Source of the DNA: Chryseobacterium limigenitum
GTDB taxonomy: Bacteria; Bacteroidota; Bacteroidia; Flavobacteriales; Weeksellaceae
DNA: 60,852 nucleotides
Reading direction: 5' to 3'
NCBI RefSeq assembly: GCF_900114875.1
Contig: NZ_FPKW01000023.1
Location: forward strand, 1-60,852
Of the stretch, positions 1-8,485 are shown piece by piece; positions within the stretch are counted from its first letter, which is position 1, and each line of letters begins with the position of its first letter. The position numbers and the translations under genes are program-made. Under the pieces are notes generated by a model. It saw nothing but the letters and a program-made list of their open reading frames with translations. It was not told the DNA's origin and ran no database searches.

Positions 1-338
1 TAGAGGGATACAATATGCGTGTACAGAATTTACATCAATAGTCGGAAAAAACATTACTCGAAGCATGAGCGGAAAAGGAAATTGTTATGACAATGCTGTA
101 GCTGAGAGCTTTTTCAAAACTCTGAAAACCGAACTTGTCTATCAAAATAAATATGAAACTAGAGATCATGCTAAAAACTCTGTGTTTGAATATATAGAAA
201 CATTTTACAACACTCACAGAAGGCATTCGGCTTTAGGAAATTTAACCATAAAAGAGTATCAAAATTTAATGTCTAATCAATCTAAAAATGTAGCATAAAG
301 AGTATATAAATTTTGTCTCAAAAATAGTTGCAAGTTCA
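1..338 (+). mobile_element. IS3-family insertion sequence, 3' part
   Basis: The window opens inside an insertion sequence. Seen: an IS3-type transposase reading frame to 298, then a 40-base tail ending TTGCAAGTTCA at 338. Read on the minus strand this end is TGAACTTGCAACTATTTTTG, which fits the terminal TG...CA of IS3-family inverted repeats. Host sequence (a broken protease gene) resumes at 339. The left end and left inverted repeat lie outside the window, so the exact end and the target duplication cannot be confirmed here. Confidence 0.85.
2..298 (+). CDS. IS3-family transposase OrfB, C-terminal part (partial)
   Basis: The frame is open from base 2, so the 5' part is missing. It reads RGIQYACTEF, then SMSGKGNCYDNAVAESFF, then a tail with YNTHRRHSALG. 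These are hallmarks of the integrase-type (rve, DDE) catalytic domain of IS3/IS150 transposases: the (D)RGxQY segment of the second catalytic region, the glutamate of NAVAESFF as the third, and the C-terminal R-R-HSALG motif. The ATG at 65 is internal and not the true start. The enzyme cuts and joins IS ends. Whether the element is intact depends on sequence left of the window. Confidence 0.9.
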   Translation, partial: RGIQYACTEFTSIVGKNITRSMSGKGNCYDNAVAESFFKTLKTELVYQNKYETRDHAKNSVFEYIETFYNTHRRHSALGNLTIKEYQNLMSNQSKNVA

Positions 339-574
339 CTATAGACAGGATACCCATTATACGTTTGCTGAAATTTTACAACATTTCCATTTAATGATTT
401 TGAATCATCAACATTTTCAATTATAAAATTAGCGAGATCAGATTTTTGATATTCTCTGATTTTATTTTGAGAAATGTAATCTTTTATCAATTTCTCATTA
501 TCCTGTGAGAATAAATGGACAGACGGAAGAACTGCAAATGCAGTAATCATAATAGATAGTTTTGTATTTTTCAT
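339..574 (-). pseudogene. N-terminal fragment of an M4-like (thermolysin-type) secreted protease, cut by the IS
   Basis: The minus-strand frame from ATG at 574 encodes a signal peptide (about residues 1-22, ending HLFSQ), then a segment with VKFQQTYNGYPVYS. That pattern is typical of the FTP propeptide motif in front of M4 metallopeptidases. Native coding stops after about 78 codons at the IS boundary (338/339). The rest of the reading frame, down to 266, is IS sequence. The catalytic domain should lie on the far side of the IS, left of the window. The family call is moderate because only part of the propeptide is visible. Confidence 0.7.
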
Positions 575-843
575 ATTTGATTGATATGAATGCTAATTTA
601 CAAGTATTTACTATTGAAAATGCATTTATATTAAATATTCAATAAAATAACAGAGTGGTTTTAAATTATTCTTTAATTATTATGTAATAAATTATTTATT
701 CCCTAATATTTTAAATTTTAGTTATTGTTTTTTAATACAGATTTGAAGATTAAGGACTCAATCTAAGACTTTTAACTCTTACAATATGTGATATATCGTT
801 TGGAATTACTTTTTTTTAATTTAGTAATAACTTGCGGAGTTGC

Positions 844-851
844 TACCTTTG
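844..851 (+). promoter_or_regulatory. Bacteroidota -7 box TACCTTTG
   Basis: TACCTTTG matches the TAnnTTTG -7 consensus. A good TTG -33 element at 19 bases is not seen (TTAG lies at about 821). Any transcript would run only about 50 bases before the hairpin at 876-907. Confidence 0.35.
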
Positions 852-875
852 TTCTGAAACTATTCTTATAATCTT

Positions 876-907
876 AAACTCTTCAATGTATTTTGAAGAG
901 TTTTTTG
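876..907 (+). terminator. Rho-independent terminator, plus strand
   Basis: A perfect 11-bp stem (AAACTCTTCAA with TTGAAGAGTTT, 6-base loop) is followed by a T tract only on the plus strand. No plus-strand gene precedes it, so it may end a very short RNA started near 856. Confidence 0.6.
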
Positions 908-944
908 TTTTATATAGCTTGATGTTTTTAAACAGAAAAAATGT

Positions 945-2057
945 TTACTGTTCCAGCCATTTTTTGAATTCTGCGACTCTGTTTTTACTAATAAGTATTA
1001 CTTCATCACTTTCAGGTTTTACCACAAGTTTTAACTGGTTTTTGCCATACACAAGAATATTATTAATCGCTTTTACATTAATAATAAACTGACGATTGGC
1101 TCTGTAAAATATTTGTTGATCCAAAGTTTTAATTAATTCATCAAGACTCGAGTTGATTGAATATTGATTTCCTGAGCATGTTTTAATGTAAACAATATTG
1201 TTCTCAAGAAAGAAGTAAGCAATATCTGAGGTTTCTAAAGAGATTAATTCATCTTTATAATAAGTAATAATTCTTTTCTTTGAATTTTCAGAAGATTCTT
1301 CACTTGTGAAATTGTTACTATCTTTTCTATGTTTTTCATGAATTAAATGAAGCTGTGTATTGATTGCTGTTAAAGAATTGACTTCATCATTAAGGTTTTT
1401 AATTTCATCATTTTTCTGATTTTCATATTTTTTATAAATCATTCGGATCAGAAAAAAACTTATTCCGAGAATTAATAAACTGGTTATTAGGAATACAACT
1501 GAAAAAGTTAAATATAAATCAGAAATCTGCTTTTCGATTACATCAATATTGGCATGTGAAGCTACCATCCAGTTGCTGCCTTCTACCGGATAAAAACTTG
1601 CAATTTCAGAGGTGCGGTTTGAGTTTCTATTAAAATTGTGTATTCCTGTACTAGCTTTCCCGGAATTTAGAATTTCAAGAAAATCAAACTGTTTGTCATT
1701 ATTTAAAATAAATTCTGAGCTGTTTTTCTCAACCTTGCGACCGATTAAAGCGGGGTTGGGATGACAAAGTTCAATTCCATTTTGATTGTACATACAAATA
1801 AATCCGCTTTGAGTATCTGTATTGACAATACTGCTTTGAAGATTCTGAATAACGGTTTCTTTTGAAAGACCTTGCTTAAGCTGTAGCTCCAGCAATTTAC
1901 CAATTTCACGTGCTTCTCTTTTTCCTGCCTCAAATGTACTGTCGAAAACATCTTTTTTAGAAGATGAATATAAATATCGGAAAGAAAAAAAGCTGATAAG
2001 TAAAATCACAATACTTATTGCGAGAAAAGTAAGGGTATAAAGATTGATCTTTTTCAT
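945..2057 (-). CDS. Membrane-bound LytTR regulator with extracytoplasmic Cache-like sensor
   Basis: 370 residues. Seen: membrane helix at about 7-28; an extracytoplasmic region at about 35-175 with GFICMYNQNGIELCHPNP and a segment ending SNWMVASHANI, which look like a (d)Cache/PDC sensor fold; a second membrane helix at about 183-206; a probable coiled coil at 208-245; and a LytTR DNA-binding domain at about 262-368 with the signature FYRANRQFIINVKAI. There is no receiver or kinase domain. The protein therefore appears to be a one-component system in which the membrane sensor is joined directly to the DNA-binding domain. The ligand and target genes are unknown. It stands alone, with the IS-broken protease gene downstream. 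Confidence 0.85.
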   Translation of the reverse strand: MKKINLYTLTFLAISIVILLISFFSFRYLYSSSKKDVFDSTFEAGKREAREIGKLLELQLKQGLSKETVIQNLQSSIVNTDTQSGFICMYNQNGIELCHPNPALIGRKVEKNSSEFILNNDKQFDFLEILNSGKASTGIHNFNRNSNRTSEIASFYPVEGSNWMVASHANIDVIEKQISDLYLTFSVVFLITSLLILGISFFLIRMIYKKYENQKNDEIKNLNDEVNSLTAINTQLHLIHEKHRKDSNNFTSEESSENSKKRIITYYKDELISLETSDIAYFFLENNIVYIKTCSGNQYSINSSLDELIKTLDQQIFYRANRQFIINVKAINNILVYGKNQLKLVVKPESDEVILISKNRVAEFKKWLEQ

Positions 2058-2226
2058 TGATGATGGCAGAATTTCTAATTCGCTCCAAAATTACTCATTT
2101 ATTCATAAGGAAATATTCGCTTTTAAGGTCTTGTTTTTCCCTTTTATTAATAATTTAATAAGGTAAGGTGTTGATTTTGTATAGCTTTGATTTCAGAATT
2201 TAAATAAACTATAAAATGATTATCTC

Positions 2227-3198
2227 ATGAAAAATAGAAATAAACTGATCTTGTTTTTGCTTGTCGGATTTGCCGGCCTACAGTTTTTTCGACCTGAAAA
2301 AATTGATCACGGAACAAAAATGCAAAACCTTACCAACGTTCCAAAGGAAGTTAATGCGATTTTGAGAAGCTCGTGTTTTGACTGTCATTCCTCAGAAACG
2401 AATTTAAGATGGTATGATAAAATTACTCCTGCCAATTTTCTGGTTACGTCTCATATTAAAGAAGCTCGTGAGGTTTTAAATTTTTCAAAATGGGATTCCT
2501 TGCCAAAAGCGCAACAGAATTCAACGATTTATTATGCGATCAACAAAGTGTTGTCTGGTGAAATGCCTCTTCCGAGTTATGCCGCTGTTCATTCATCTGC
2601 AAAATTAAGTCAGGAGCAGGTTCAAACGTTGAAAAATTATGCTTTATCACTTGCATCGCGTAAAGTTTCTGATGATTCTCAAATAAAAGAGGCGGAAAAG
2701 CAATACAATTCTTGGGTTAATGGTGAGTTGAAAAAACCTCATATAAAAGATGCACCGAATGGGATACACTATTTCCCGGATTATCGAAACTGGAAAGCCA
2801 TCAGTACAACAGACCGTTTTGATAACGGAACGATGCGAATTATTTTTGGAAATGAGATTGCGGTGAAAGCAATTCGGGAGCATAAAGTAAATCCGTGGCC
2901 GGATGGAGCAGTCTTTGCAAAAACGGTTTGGAAACAGCAGGCGCAAAAAGATGGAAATATTTCTTCAGGTGAATTTTTAGCAGTAGAATTTATGATTAAA
3001 AATACCGAAAAGTATTCTAAAACAAAAGGCTGGGGCTGGGCGAGATGGAAAGGAAGTGATTTGAAACCTTATGGAGGAGATATTCCAAATTTTGAGCAGG
3101 AATGCATCGAATGTCATAAGCCTGTTGCAGATCGGGATTATGTTTTTACTCCACCGTTATATTTAATTTCTCAACTTAAAAAAATTAATACTAAATGA
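2227..3198 (+). CDS. Haem-binding domain plus cytochrome P460-like protein
   Basis: 323 residues with an N-terminal membrane anchor or signal (about 7-20). Two c-type haem motifs are visible: CFDCH (C50, C53, H54) in a haem-binding domain of the PF14376 type, and CIECH (C293, C296, H297) near the C-terminus of a cytochrome P460-like domain (about 180-315). The protein should sit in the periplasm and carry covalently bound haem, with a redox or peroxidase-like role. The substrate is unknown. The stop overlaps the start of the next gene (ATGA), so the two are translationally coupled. Confidence 0.8.
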   Translation: MKNRNKLILFLLVGFAGLQFFRPEKIDHGTKMQNLTNVPKEVNAILRSSCFDCHSSETNLRWYDKITPANFLVTSHIKEAREVLNFSKWDSLPKAQQNSTIYYAINKVLSGEMPLPSYAAVHSSAKLSQEQVQTLKNYALSLASRKVSDDSQIKEAEKQYNSWVNGELKKPHIKDAPNGIHYFPDYRNWKAISTTDRFDNGTMRIIFGNEIAVKAIREHKVNPWPDGAVFAKTVWKQQAQKDGNISSGEFLAVEFMIKNTEKYSKTKGWGWARWKGSDLKPYGGDIPNFEQECIECHKPVADRDYVFTPPLYLISQLKKINTK

Positions 3199-3671
3199 AA
3201 AATTGTAGTTTTTATTTAATTTTCGGATTTATATTATTGGTTTCTTGTCAACAGAATTCTAAAAATGTTCTTAACGAAGAAGCGTCCATTCAGCGAAGTG
3301 ATGAGCTTAAAGAAAATCCGCTTTTAATGCATCCTATCACATCTACTATTCAGCCGAAAGAAAAAACGATGTCGACTTTATATGGAAATGATATTGCTTT
3401 TAATTATGCTAAAACCAGTTTTAATTCCAATTATCCCCAAAATGCAGTTCTTTACGAAGTAACCTGGAAACAAAAACCCGATGAGTTGTGGTTTGGTGCC
3501 AATATCCCCAAAGAGGTTGTTTCTGTTGAAAAAATTACTTTTCTTGATAAAGGAATTAATGTATACGAAATATTCCAAGGAAAGGCTTTAAAAAAGGCAA
3601 AAATGAATGATAAAACTGATGATCAAAGGAAAAATTTAATCCTTTCTCAAAAAATGGCAGTCTCACCGTAG
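3195..3671 (+). CDS. P460-like lipoprotein partner
   Basis: 158 residues. The lipobox LLVSC puts the lipidated cysteine at residue 18. The middle part (TLYGNDIAFNYAKT, then AVLYEVTWKQKPDELWFGA) resembles the cytochrome P460 domain of the preceding protein but has no CxxCH motif. It may be a haem-free partner or scaffold. Its start overlaps the previous stop by 4 bases, so the two genes form an operon. The function is inferred from context only. Confidence 0.65.
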   Translation: MKNCSFYLIFGFILLVSCQQNSKNVLNEEASIQRSDELKENPLLMHPITSTIQPKEKTMSTLYGNDIAFNYAKTSFNSNYPQNAVLYEVTWKQKPDELWFGANIPKEVVSVEKITFLDKGINVYEIFQGKALKKAKMNDKTDDQRKNLILSQKMAVSP

Positions 3672-3781
3672 CGCTTACCACCGTATTTTTACGGTATTTT
3701 CATTAAGGATAATTATTATTCCATTTTTAGGTCTGATATTTGTATTGAGTAGAAAAACTAAAAAAGACCAATCTTATTATA

Positions 3782-4813
3782 ATGAACATATTTGTGAAAA
3801 GATCATTCCTATACAGCTGTATAATCGCGTTATTCTTAATTTCATGTAAGAAAGAAATTGAAAAAATTAATGACAATTTAAAAGATACTTCAAGTTCTAC
3901 ATCAGAAACTCCTGCGGTAAAAACAGATTCTTTAAAGAAAGATTCTGTGGTAATGAAAGAATCTGTACCTCCAACCATGCAGGAAACAGGCTTTTATAAT
4001 GCTTTTATTCTTCCAAAGGATAAAAAAATGAGAGATTCTATATACTCTGAATTCAGCAAGAAGTATAGTGAGAGAGAGCGTTATGCAATTTTAGCTTTAA
4101 ACAGATTAGATTCAAAAAATAAATGGAATGCCGATACCTTGGTTGTTCCTGCAAAAATAGATACGACGTTGATGTCTTATTCGCCTTTCCCAATGCAGAT
4201 GGATGTACTGAGTGGTGTGAAAAAGTTTGTTATTTTTTCTTACCCGATTCAGGCATATGGTGTTTATTCAAATGGAACTTTAGTGAAATGGGGACCGACG
4301 AGTATGGGAAAAAAAGCAGCACAGACAACAAGAGGACTTACGTTTGCCAACTGGAAAAAGAAATTATCTACTTCTACGGTAAGCAGCGAATGGAAATTAC
4401 CTTATAATTTCAATATTTTCAATACCGGCGGAATTGGATGGCATCAATATGACCTTCCCGGTTATCCTGCATCGCATTCATGCTTAAGATTGTTAATGAA
4501 AGATGCACAATGGTTGTATTCTTACGCTGATACTTGGGTTCTTAATCCCGGAGGCGCCACTACAAAAGCAAAAGGAACTGCCGTAATGGTTTTCGGAGAT
4601 TACAAGTGGGGTGCAAGAAAACCATGGAGAAAATTACTGGATGATCCTAATTCCAATAATATTTCTGTAGAAGAAATGAGCAAACTTATTGAACCGAATA
4701 TTGAAAAGATCTTAAAAGAACAAGCCAACAGAGAAAAGGTAGTGGATTCTATGAAAATGGCAAAAGCTCAAATTGAGCAAATGCCGGAGAATCCTAAGAC
4801 TCTTGCTCCTTAA
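3782..4813 (+). CDS. L,D-transpeptidase (YkuD family) lipoprotein
   Basis: 343 residues. The lipobox LISC puts the lipidated cysteine at 22, followed by a Ser/Thr/Lys-rich linker. The YkuD-type catalytic domain (about 145-275) has H221 in GIGWHQYDL and the nucleophile motif SHSCLRL with C234, matching the family pattern of His followed by S-H-x-C. Known members form 3-3 cross-links in peptidoglycan or attach lipoproteins to it. Here it would act in the periplasm. The 3' end overlaps by a few bases with the convergent gene at 4810. Confidence 0.88.
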   Translation: MNIFVKRSFLYSCIIALFLISCKKEIEKINDNLKDTSSSTSETPAVKTDSLKKDSVVMKESVPPTMQETGFYNAFILPKDKKMRDSIYSEFSKKYSERERYAILALNRLDSKNKWNADTLVVPAKIDTTLMSYSPFPMQMDVLSGVKKFVIFSYPIQAYGVYSNGTLVKWGPTSMGKKAAQTTRGLTFANWKKKLSTSTVSSEWKLPYNFNIFNTGGIGWHQYDLPGYPASHSCLRLLMKDAQWLYSYADTWVLNPGGATTKAKGTAVMVFGDYKWGARKPWRKLLDDPNSNNISVEEMSKLIEPNIEKILKEQANREKVVDSMKMAKAQIEQMPENPKTLAP

Positions 4814-5340
4814 TTATCCTGAATTTTTTCAAACTGCAATGTAGATTCTTCGGCAAATCGTCTGAGTTTCTGCATTTCGTCTTTGCCCTTGCTTTGTCCG
4901 AATCTTGCTGCTGCATACGTTAAAAGTATCAAGAAAATCATCACAAATGAAGCGGGTAGTGCCCACGGGTATTCAAAGGTTTTGATTTGTTTTTCTACAT
5001 AATACATTGTGAAGAAAACCATCCAAAAGATCGAAAAAGAGAAATATAAGAACATGAAAAATGTCCAGACTGCTGAACTGGGGCCAAAAACCCCTCGGAT
5101 GGCAGTCTGTTCGTCTTCTATCTCTATTCTTAATGATAATCGGGGTTTCCAGTAATTATCGTATTCGGTTTCAACGCATATGGTTGCAACTTCTTTGTTG
5201 ATGTTTCCGGAAAATTCATCTTTGTGTTCTGCAAGATATTTTTTTAGATTTTCGGCATATTCTTCCTTGGTCAAATGGGTAAACATTTTGAATCTCGGCC
5301 GGGTTCTTATTTTATCTAATGTTGTTTCTTCGGTTTGCAT
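4810..5340 (-). CDS. Hypothetical protein with two membrane helices
   Basis: 176 residues, not recognised. The N-terminal 85 residues are soluble and charged. Two hydrophobic helices follow (about 90-112 and 125-147), then a charged C-terminal tail. No signal peptide. It lies 5 bases downstream of the retropepsin-PDZ gene on the same strand, so co-transcription is likely. The 3' end overlaps the convergent L,D-transpeptidase gene. Confidence 0.6.
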   Translation of the reverse strand: MQTEETTLDKIRTRPRFKMFTHLTKEEYAENLKKYLAEHKDEFSGNINKEVATICVETEYDNYWKPRLSLRIEIEDEQTAIRGVFGPSSAVWTFFMFLYFSFSIFWMVFFTMYYVEKQIKTFEYPWALPASFVMIFLILLTYAAARFGQSKGKDEMQKLRRFAEESTLQFEKIQDN

Positions 5341-5345
5341 ATTTT

Positions 5346-6671
5346 TTATTCTTGATAGGGGATAGGGTCTTCCAGCTCAAAGCTCAACGTTAACTTCTCC
5401 GTTTTTCTCTGTATAACAATGTTGATGGTTCTGCCTTCGTAAGATTTCATTAGCTCCATCATGCTTTCTAAGGTCATTTCTGATGTTTTATTTCCATTGA
5501 TGGTCAATACCTGATCGTCTTTTCTAAAGCCTGCTTTATCGCCGGGAGAATCTTTTCTCACTCCGGAAATTGAAAATATAGGTTTTAAAGCAAACTTATA
5601 TTGAAATTTATCGCCTCCCGGGTTAAATTCACTTACCGAGTTTGTCGTTTTAGTCGTTTCAATTTTTACAAGATCTTGCTGCCATTGAAGCCCGTCCTGT
5701 TTGAAATCGAGTCCGCTCATATTAAAATGGAAAGGGTCGTCAAAACTCTTGTTTTTTCTTAAATATAATTTCTGATTAGGATAATCAAAAGCAACCGTAA
5801 AACGACGCATGATCTCACCTCCGACAGAACCTTTTCTATCCGCAACCAAATGAACATGCTGGATAGAATACTCATCAGGCATTGCGGTAAGCGGTTTTTC
5901 AAACTTAAAATCTCCAAGATAAAAGTTGTGAATTCTACTTCTTTTCCCAAAAATGTCTCCGTTAAATCCTCTGCCCAAAAAATCCTCAATATTAGGTCTG
6001 TTATACACAAAATCTTTAATTAGTGCCGGAAAAAGCCAGATAGGATCACTGTTTCCCAGATCGATTAATAATTTTGAACTTTTCTTTTCGTTGGTCATTT
6101 CTATATCTGCGTAAACATAAGGCTTGCTTTTTTCAATGGTTATGGGAAGTTCTTCTGATTTTCTAACCTTTTTTTGAAACAGATTTCGATCACCGTAAAT
6201 CGTTATTTTCTTTGAAGCATAATCTATTGAAATAGGATTGTCCTTAAATAAATGATAGCCAATAACTCCATTTACAGGAATTCCTACATGAGAAGAAATA
6301 TTGAACTCTTCATTCACGATAATATAAATGGTCATCGATTTATTAATGCAGTTTTTCCCGATTACACCAATATTATTGTCAGATTTTAAGCCGTCAATAC
6401 TGAGATCCCCGCCCAATCCTGAAAATTTTATTTTCTCGATATTGGTGAGTTTCATTTCCTTGTTTTCTAAACTGAAAAGTAAGGTCTCAGCCACACCTGT
6501 ATCGAGTAAAAAAGTAAGTTCAACACCATTTATCGTAACCGGAATAAAGATCAGGTTATTAATAAATTTAAAAGGGATGACGGTTTTTTTTGCATCTTTT
6601 ATTTCAAAACTATTCTGGGCATTTACAAAAATGCTTAAGAATAAAATCATAATAAAATGCAGTGTTTTCAT
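5346..6671 (-). CDS. Retropepsin-like aspartic protease with C-terminal PDZ domain
   Basis: 441 residues with signal peptide (1-18, ending VNAQ). The first aspartic-protease half carries FLLDTG (D57-T-G). A second half carries LLIDLGNSDP (D204-L-G), where threonine is replaced by leucine. A PDZ domain occupies about 350-432 (SPGDKAGFRKDDQVLTING). Proteins of this make-up are common in Bacteroidota and act in the periplasm on unknown targets. The altered second motif may lower or change activity. It heads a two-gene unit with the membrane protein at 4810. Confidence 0.8.
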   Translation of the reverse strand: MKTLHFIMILFLSIFVNAQNSFEIKDAKKTVIPFKFINNLIFIPVTINGVELTFLLDTGVAETLLFSLENKEMKLTNIEKIKFSGLGGDLSIDGLKSDNNIGVIGKNCINKSMTIYIIVNEEFNISSHVGIPVNGVIGYHLFKDNPISIDYASKKITIYGDRNLFQKKVRKSEELPITIEKSKPYVYADIEMTNEKKSSKLLIDLGNSDPIWLFPALIKDFVYNRPNIEDFLGRGFNGDIFGKRSRIHNFYLGDFKFEKPLTAMPDEYSIQHVHLVADRKGSVGGEIMRRFTVAFDYPNQKLYLRKNKSFDDPFHFNMSGLDFKQDGLQWQQDLVKIETTKTTNSVSEFNPGGDKFQYKFALKPIFSISGVRKDSPGDKAGFRKDDQVLTINGNKTSEMTLESMMELMKSYEGRTINIVIQRKTEKLTLSFELEDPIPYQE

Positions 6672-6702
6672 TTACTGAATTTAGTAAAATTATCCGTACG
6701 GG

Positions 6703-6735
6703 AAATAAAAAACATTCCCAATTTTGAGAATGTTT
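6703..6735 (-). terminator. Terminator after the esterase gene
   Basis: AAACATTC (6710-6717) pairs with GAATGTTT (6728-6735). On the minus strand the stem is followed by a T-rich run, placing the stop of transcription about 50 bases after the esterase stop codon. Confidence 0.6.
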
Positions 6736-6786
6736 GAATATTTTATAATGAATGTTTGTAAACGGTTTGTTTTTTGTAAAAATGAT

Positions 6787-7425
6787 TTACTTTGAGAAAA
6801 ACTCCATCAGATCCATATAATTTTTCTGATTCACGCCATGTCCGCTCATATATTCTCTGAAAGTAAAGTAACAACTCAGATCATACAACAGATCGGCAGC
6901 TTTTCTTCCCCATTCTAAAGGAATGACAGCGTCATCACTTCCATGCGAAATAAAAAATCTAAGGTGTTCCAGCTTTTTTTTGTCTTTTACAATGTTGTCC
7001 AGAAGTTTTTCCTCGGGAAAACTGCTTAAACATGCTACATAATTGAACATTTCAGGATATTTTAAGGCTAAAGAATAACAAAGAATACCACCCTGACTGA
7101 AACCGCAAAGATGAGTTTTGCTTTCCGTTAATCCGTAATGGTTAACGATTTTCAGAATATTTTCCAATACATTGTTTAATGATTCTTTAGCTTGGTCTGT
7201 ATCGATGAAATTTTCAGGATTATTAAAATCTATATCAAACCAAGAATATCCTTCAAACTGAGTGTCTCTCGGCGCTCTGAAACTTACGATGATCCAGTCT
7301 GCGGGAAGCGTTTCTCTGAAACTGAAAAGGTCTTGTTCGTTGCTTCCATAACCGTGAAGCATAAAAAGAATAGGAGTATTTGATGAAATGTTCTCAGGTT
7401 CTCTTACGATGTAATCTAAATTCAT
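6787..7425 (-). CDS. Phospholipase/carboxylesterase family alpha/beta hydrolase
   Basis: 212 residues, the usual length for this compact family. The nucleophile elbow is GFSQGG with S110. The oxyanion region is FMLHGYGSN (21-29). The acid lies in HGSDDAVIP (D164 or D165) and the histidine in MSGHGV (H196). No signal peptide, so it is cytoplasmic. Relatives cleave carboxyl esters, lysophospholipids or acyl-thioesters. The substrate is not predictable here. Single gene with its own terminator. Confidence 0.88.
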   Translation of the reverse strand: MNLDYIVREPENISSNTPILFMLHGYGSNEQDLFSFRETLPADWIIVSFRAPRDTQFEGYSWFDIDFNNPENFIDTDQAKESLNNVLENILKIVNHYGLTESKTHLCGFSQGGILCYSLALKYPEMFNYVACLSSFPEEKLLDNIVKDKKKLEHLRFFISHGSDDAVIPLEWGRKAADLLYDLSCYFTFREYMSGHGVNQKNYMDLMEFFSK

Positions 7426-7660
7426 ATAACAAAGATAAATAATAAATTATATTATGAAATCCTATATTTTCATTATTTTGTTTAAAAATTAAGTGTTAGA
7501 ATAGATGTTTTATTATTTGATAATGAGCATTTTGAGCAATATTTGAATAGTAATGAATATAATAAAAAGGTTGTAAGTTGTCTTTTTATTGATTTGATAT
7601 TATTTAGAAATCTTTGTTAGAAATTTTTCATAAAAGTTATTTTTATATTGATAAAAAACC

Positions 7661-7668
7661 TATATTTG
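7661..7668 (+). promoter_or_regulatory. -7 box TATATTTG before the first MmpS-like lipoprotein
   Basis: Perfect TAnnTTTG box 26 bases upstream of the ATG at 7695. Its position supports that ATG over an upstream TTG at 7614, which would place the promoter inside the coding region. Confidence 0.55.
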
Positions 7669-7694
7669 AAACATTAAAAAATCTATTTGGAGAA

Positions 7695-8141
7695 ATGAAG
7701 CAATTTTACAACCTTAAAAGTTTACTTAGACTTTCTTTTTTATTCATCGTATTATTTTCCACAATTTCTGTAGTTAATTCATGTAAAAAAGATGACGATG
7801 GCGAAGAGTTTACTGATCACATTGTTCAGTTTGAAGCAAAAATAGTTCATGGTGGTACAACTGCACCTCCGCCTATCAGTTATTTCAAGACTGTAGTTAC
7901 TCAGGTAGGAACAAATCAGCAAAATACTTTTAATCCTACAGGTCTGGTGTGGTCTAGCGGAGAGTTTTTCGTAAACTCAAGCCAGTCACAATTAAACTTA
8001 GGAGCTAATGCAGAACTTTTAAACACTGATTCTAAGCTTATCATAAGTATTTGGATTGACGGAGCAGTTGCAAAAACTGATACTGTGGTAGGACAGGGAA
8101 CAAAAAGTGCTACTATTGCACACAGTTTCTTAGAACTTTAG
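7695..8141 (+). CDS. Small lipoprotein, paralogue of the next gene
   Basis: 148 residues from ATG 7695. Signal peptide with lipobox VVNSC, followed by an acidic CKKDDDGEE stretch that would direct surface or outer-membrane lipidation. The rest is a single beta-rich domain: HIVQFEAKI near the start, a central GLVWSSGEFFV, and IISIWIDGAVAKTDTV near the end. The order and spacing match the next gene. The pattern recalls the MmpS/accessory beta-sandwich (x-V-x-W near the middle, I-x-VDGxVV near the end), but this is inference. Function unknown. Confidence 0.7.
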   Translation: MKQFYNLKSLLRLSFLFIVLFSTISVVNSCKKDDDGEEFTDHIVQFEAKIVHGGTTAPPPISYFKTVVTQVGTNQQNTFNPTGLVWSSGEFFVNSSQSQLNLGANAELLNTDSKLIISIWIDGAVAKTDTVVGQGTKSATIAHSFLEL

Positions 8142-8165
8142 AAAAAAAAGTAATTAAATTATATT

Positions 8166-8194
8166 AAAACCACCCTTTTTGGGGTGGTTTTTTT
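8166..8194 (+). terminator. Rho-independent terminator
   Basis: AAAACCACCC pairs with GGGTGGTTTT around a short loop and is followed by T residues, 25 bases after the stop of the lipoprotein gene. Confidence 0.85.
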
Positions 8195-8485
8195 ATTTTC
8201 CGATTATATCATCGTTTTTCCGAGATAAATACCCGTGATTGTTATAAATATTATCTGGCTTTAAGTTTATGAAAAAATTAACATTAAAATTAAAATAAAT
8301 GCAAATTGAAATTGTAGTGTGTTATTTTTTAATAATATGGAAATAATTATAATTTAATTAATTAATAAGTATACCAAGATTGAATTTTATTTTTTTATGA
8401 TAGATCTAAATGGCTGAAAAATAAATAGGTAGATGTAATAAAATAATTATTTAGTCCGTTACTTGGATGTTATTAATCAAAAATG
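8195..8485. other. AT-rich intergenic region between the two lipoprotein genes
   Basis: Very AT-rich. No reading frame, RNA or clear promoter box could be supported. It should hold the promoter of the second lipoprotein gene. Confidence 0.4.

Larger units (their letters stand above)
575..944. other. AT-rich intergenic region with a short promoter-hairpin unit
   Basis: No protein gene is convincing in these 370 bases. A plus-strand ORF that starts at 832 runs antisense into the LytTR gene and is treated as a shadow. The region holds promoter sequence for the broken protease (minus strand) and, at 844-907, a -7-like box followed by a strong hairpin with a T tract. Confidence 0.5.

Noticed and set aside
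832..1092. Plus-strand ORF of 86 codons.
   Set aside because: It runs antisense into the LytTR gene, contains a terminator hairpin and has a low-complexity composition. Treated as a shadow.
3672..3781. Possible frameshifted extension of the P460-like lipoprotein, or a remnant membrane segment (SLRIIIIPFLGLIFVLSRKTKK in another frame).
   Set aside because: The lipoprotein ends plausibly at 3671, and the alternative frame has no start and no recognisable family. Too little to call a pseudogene.
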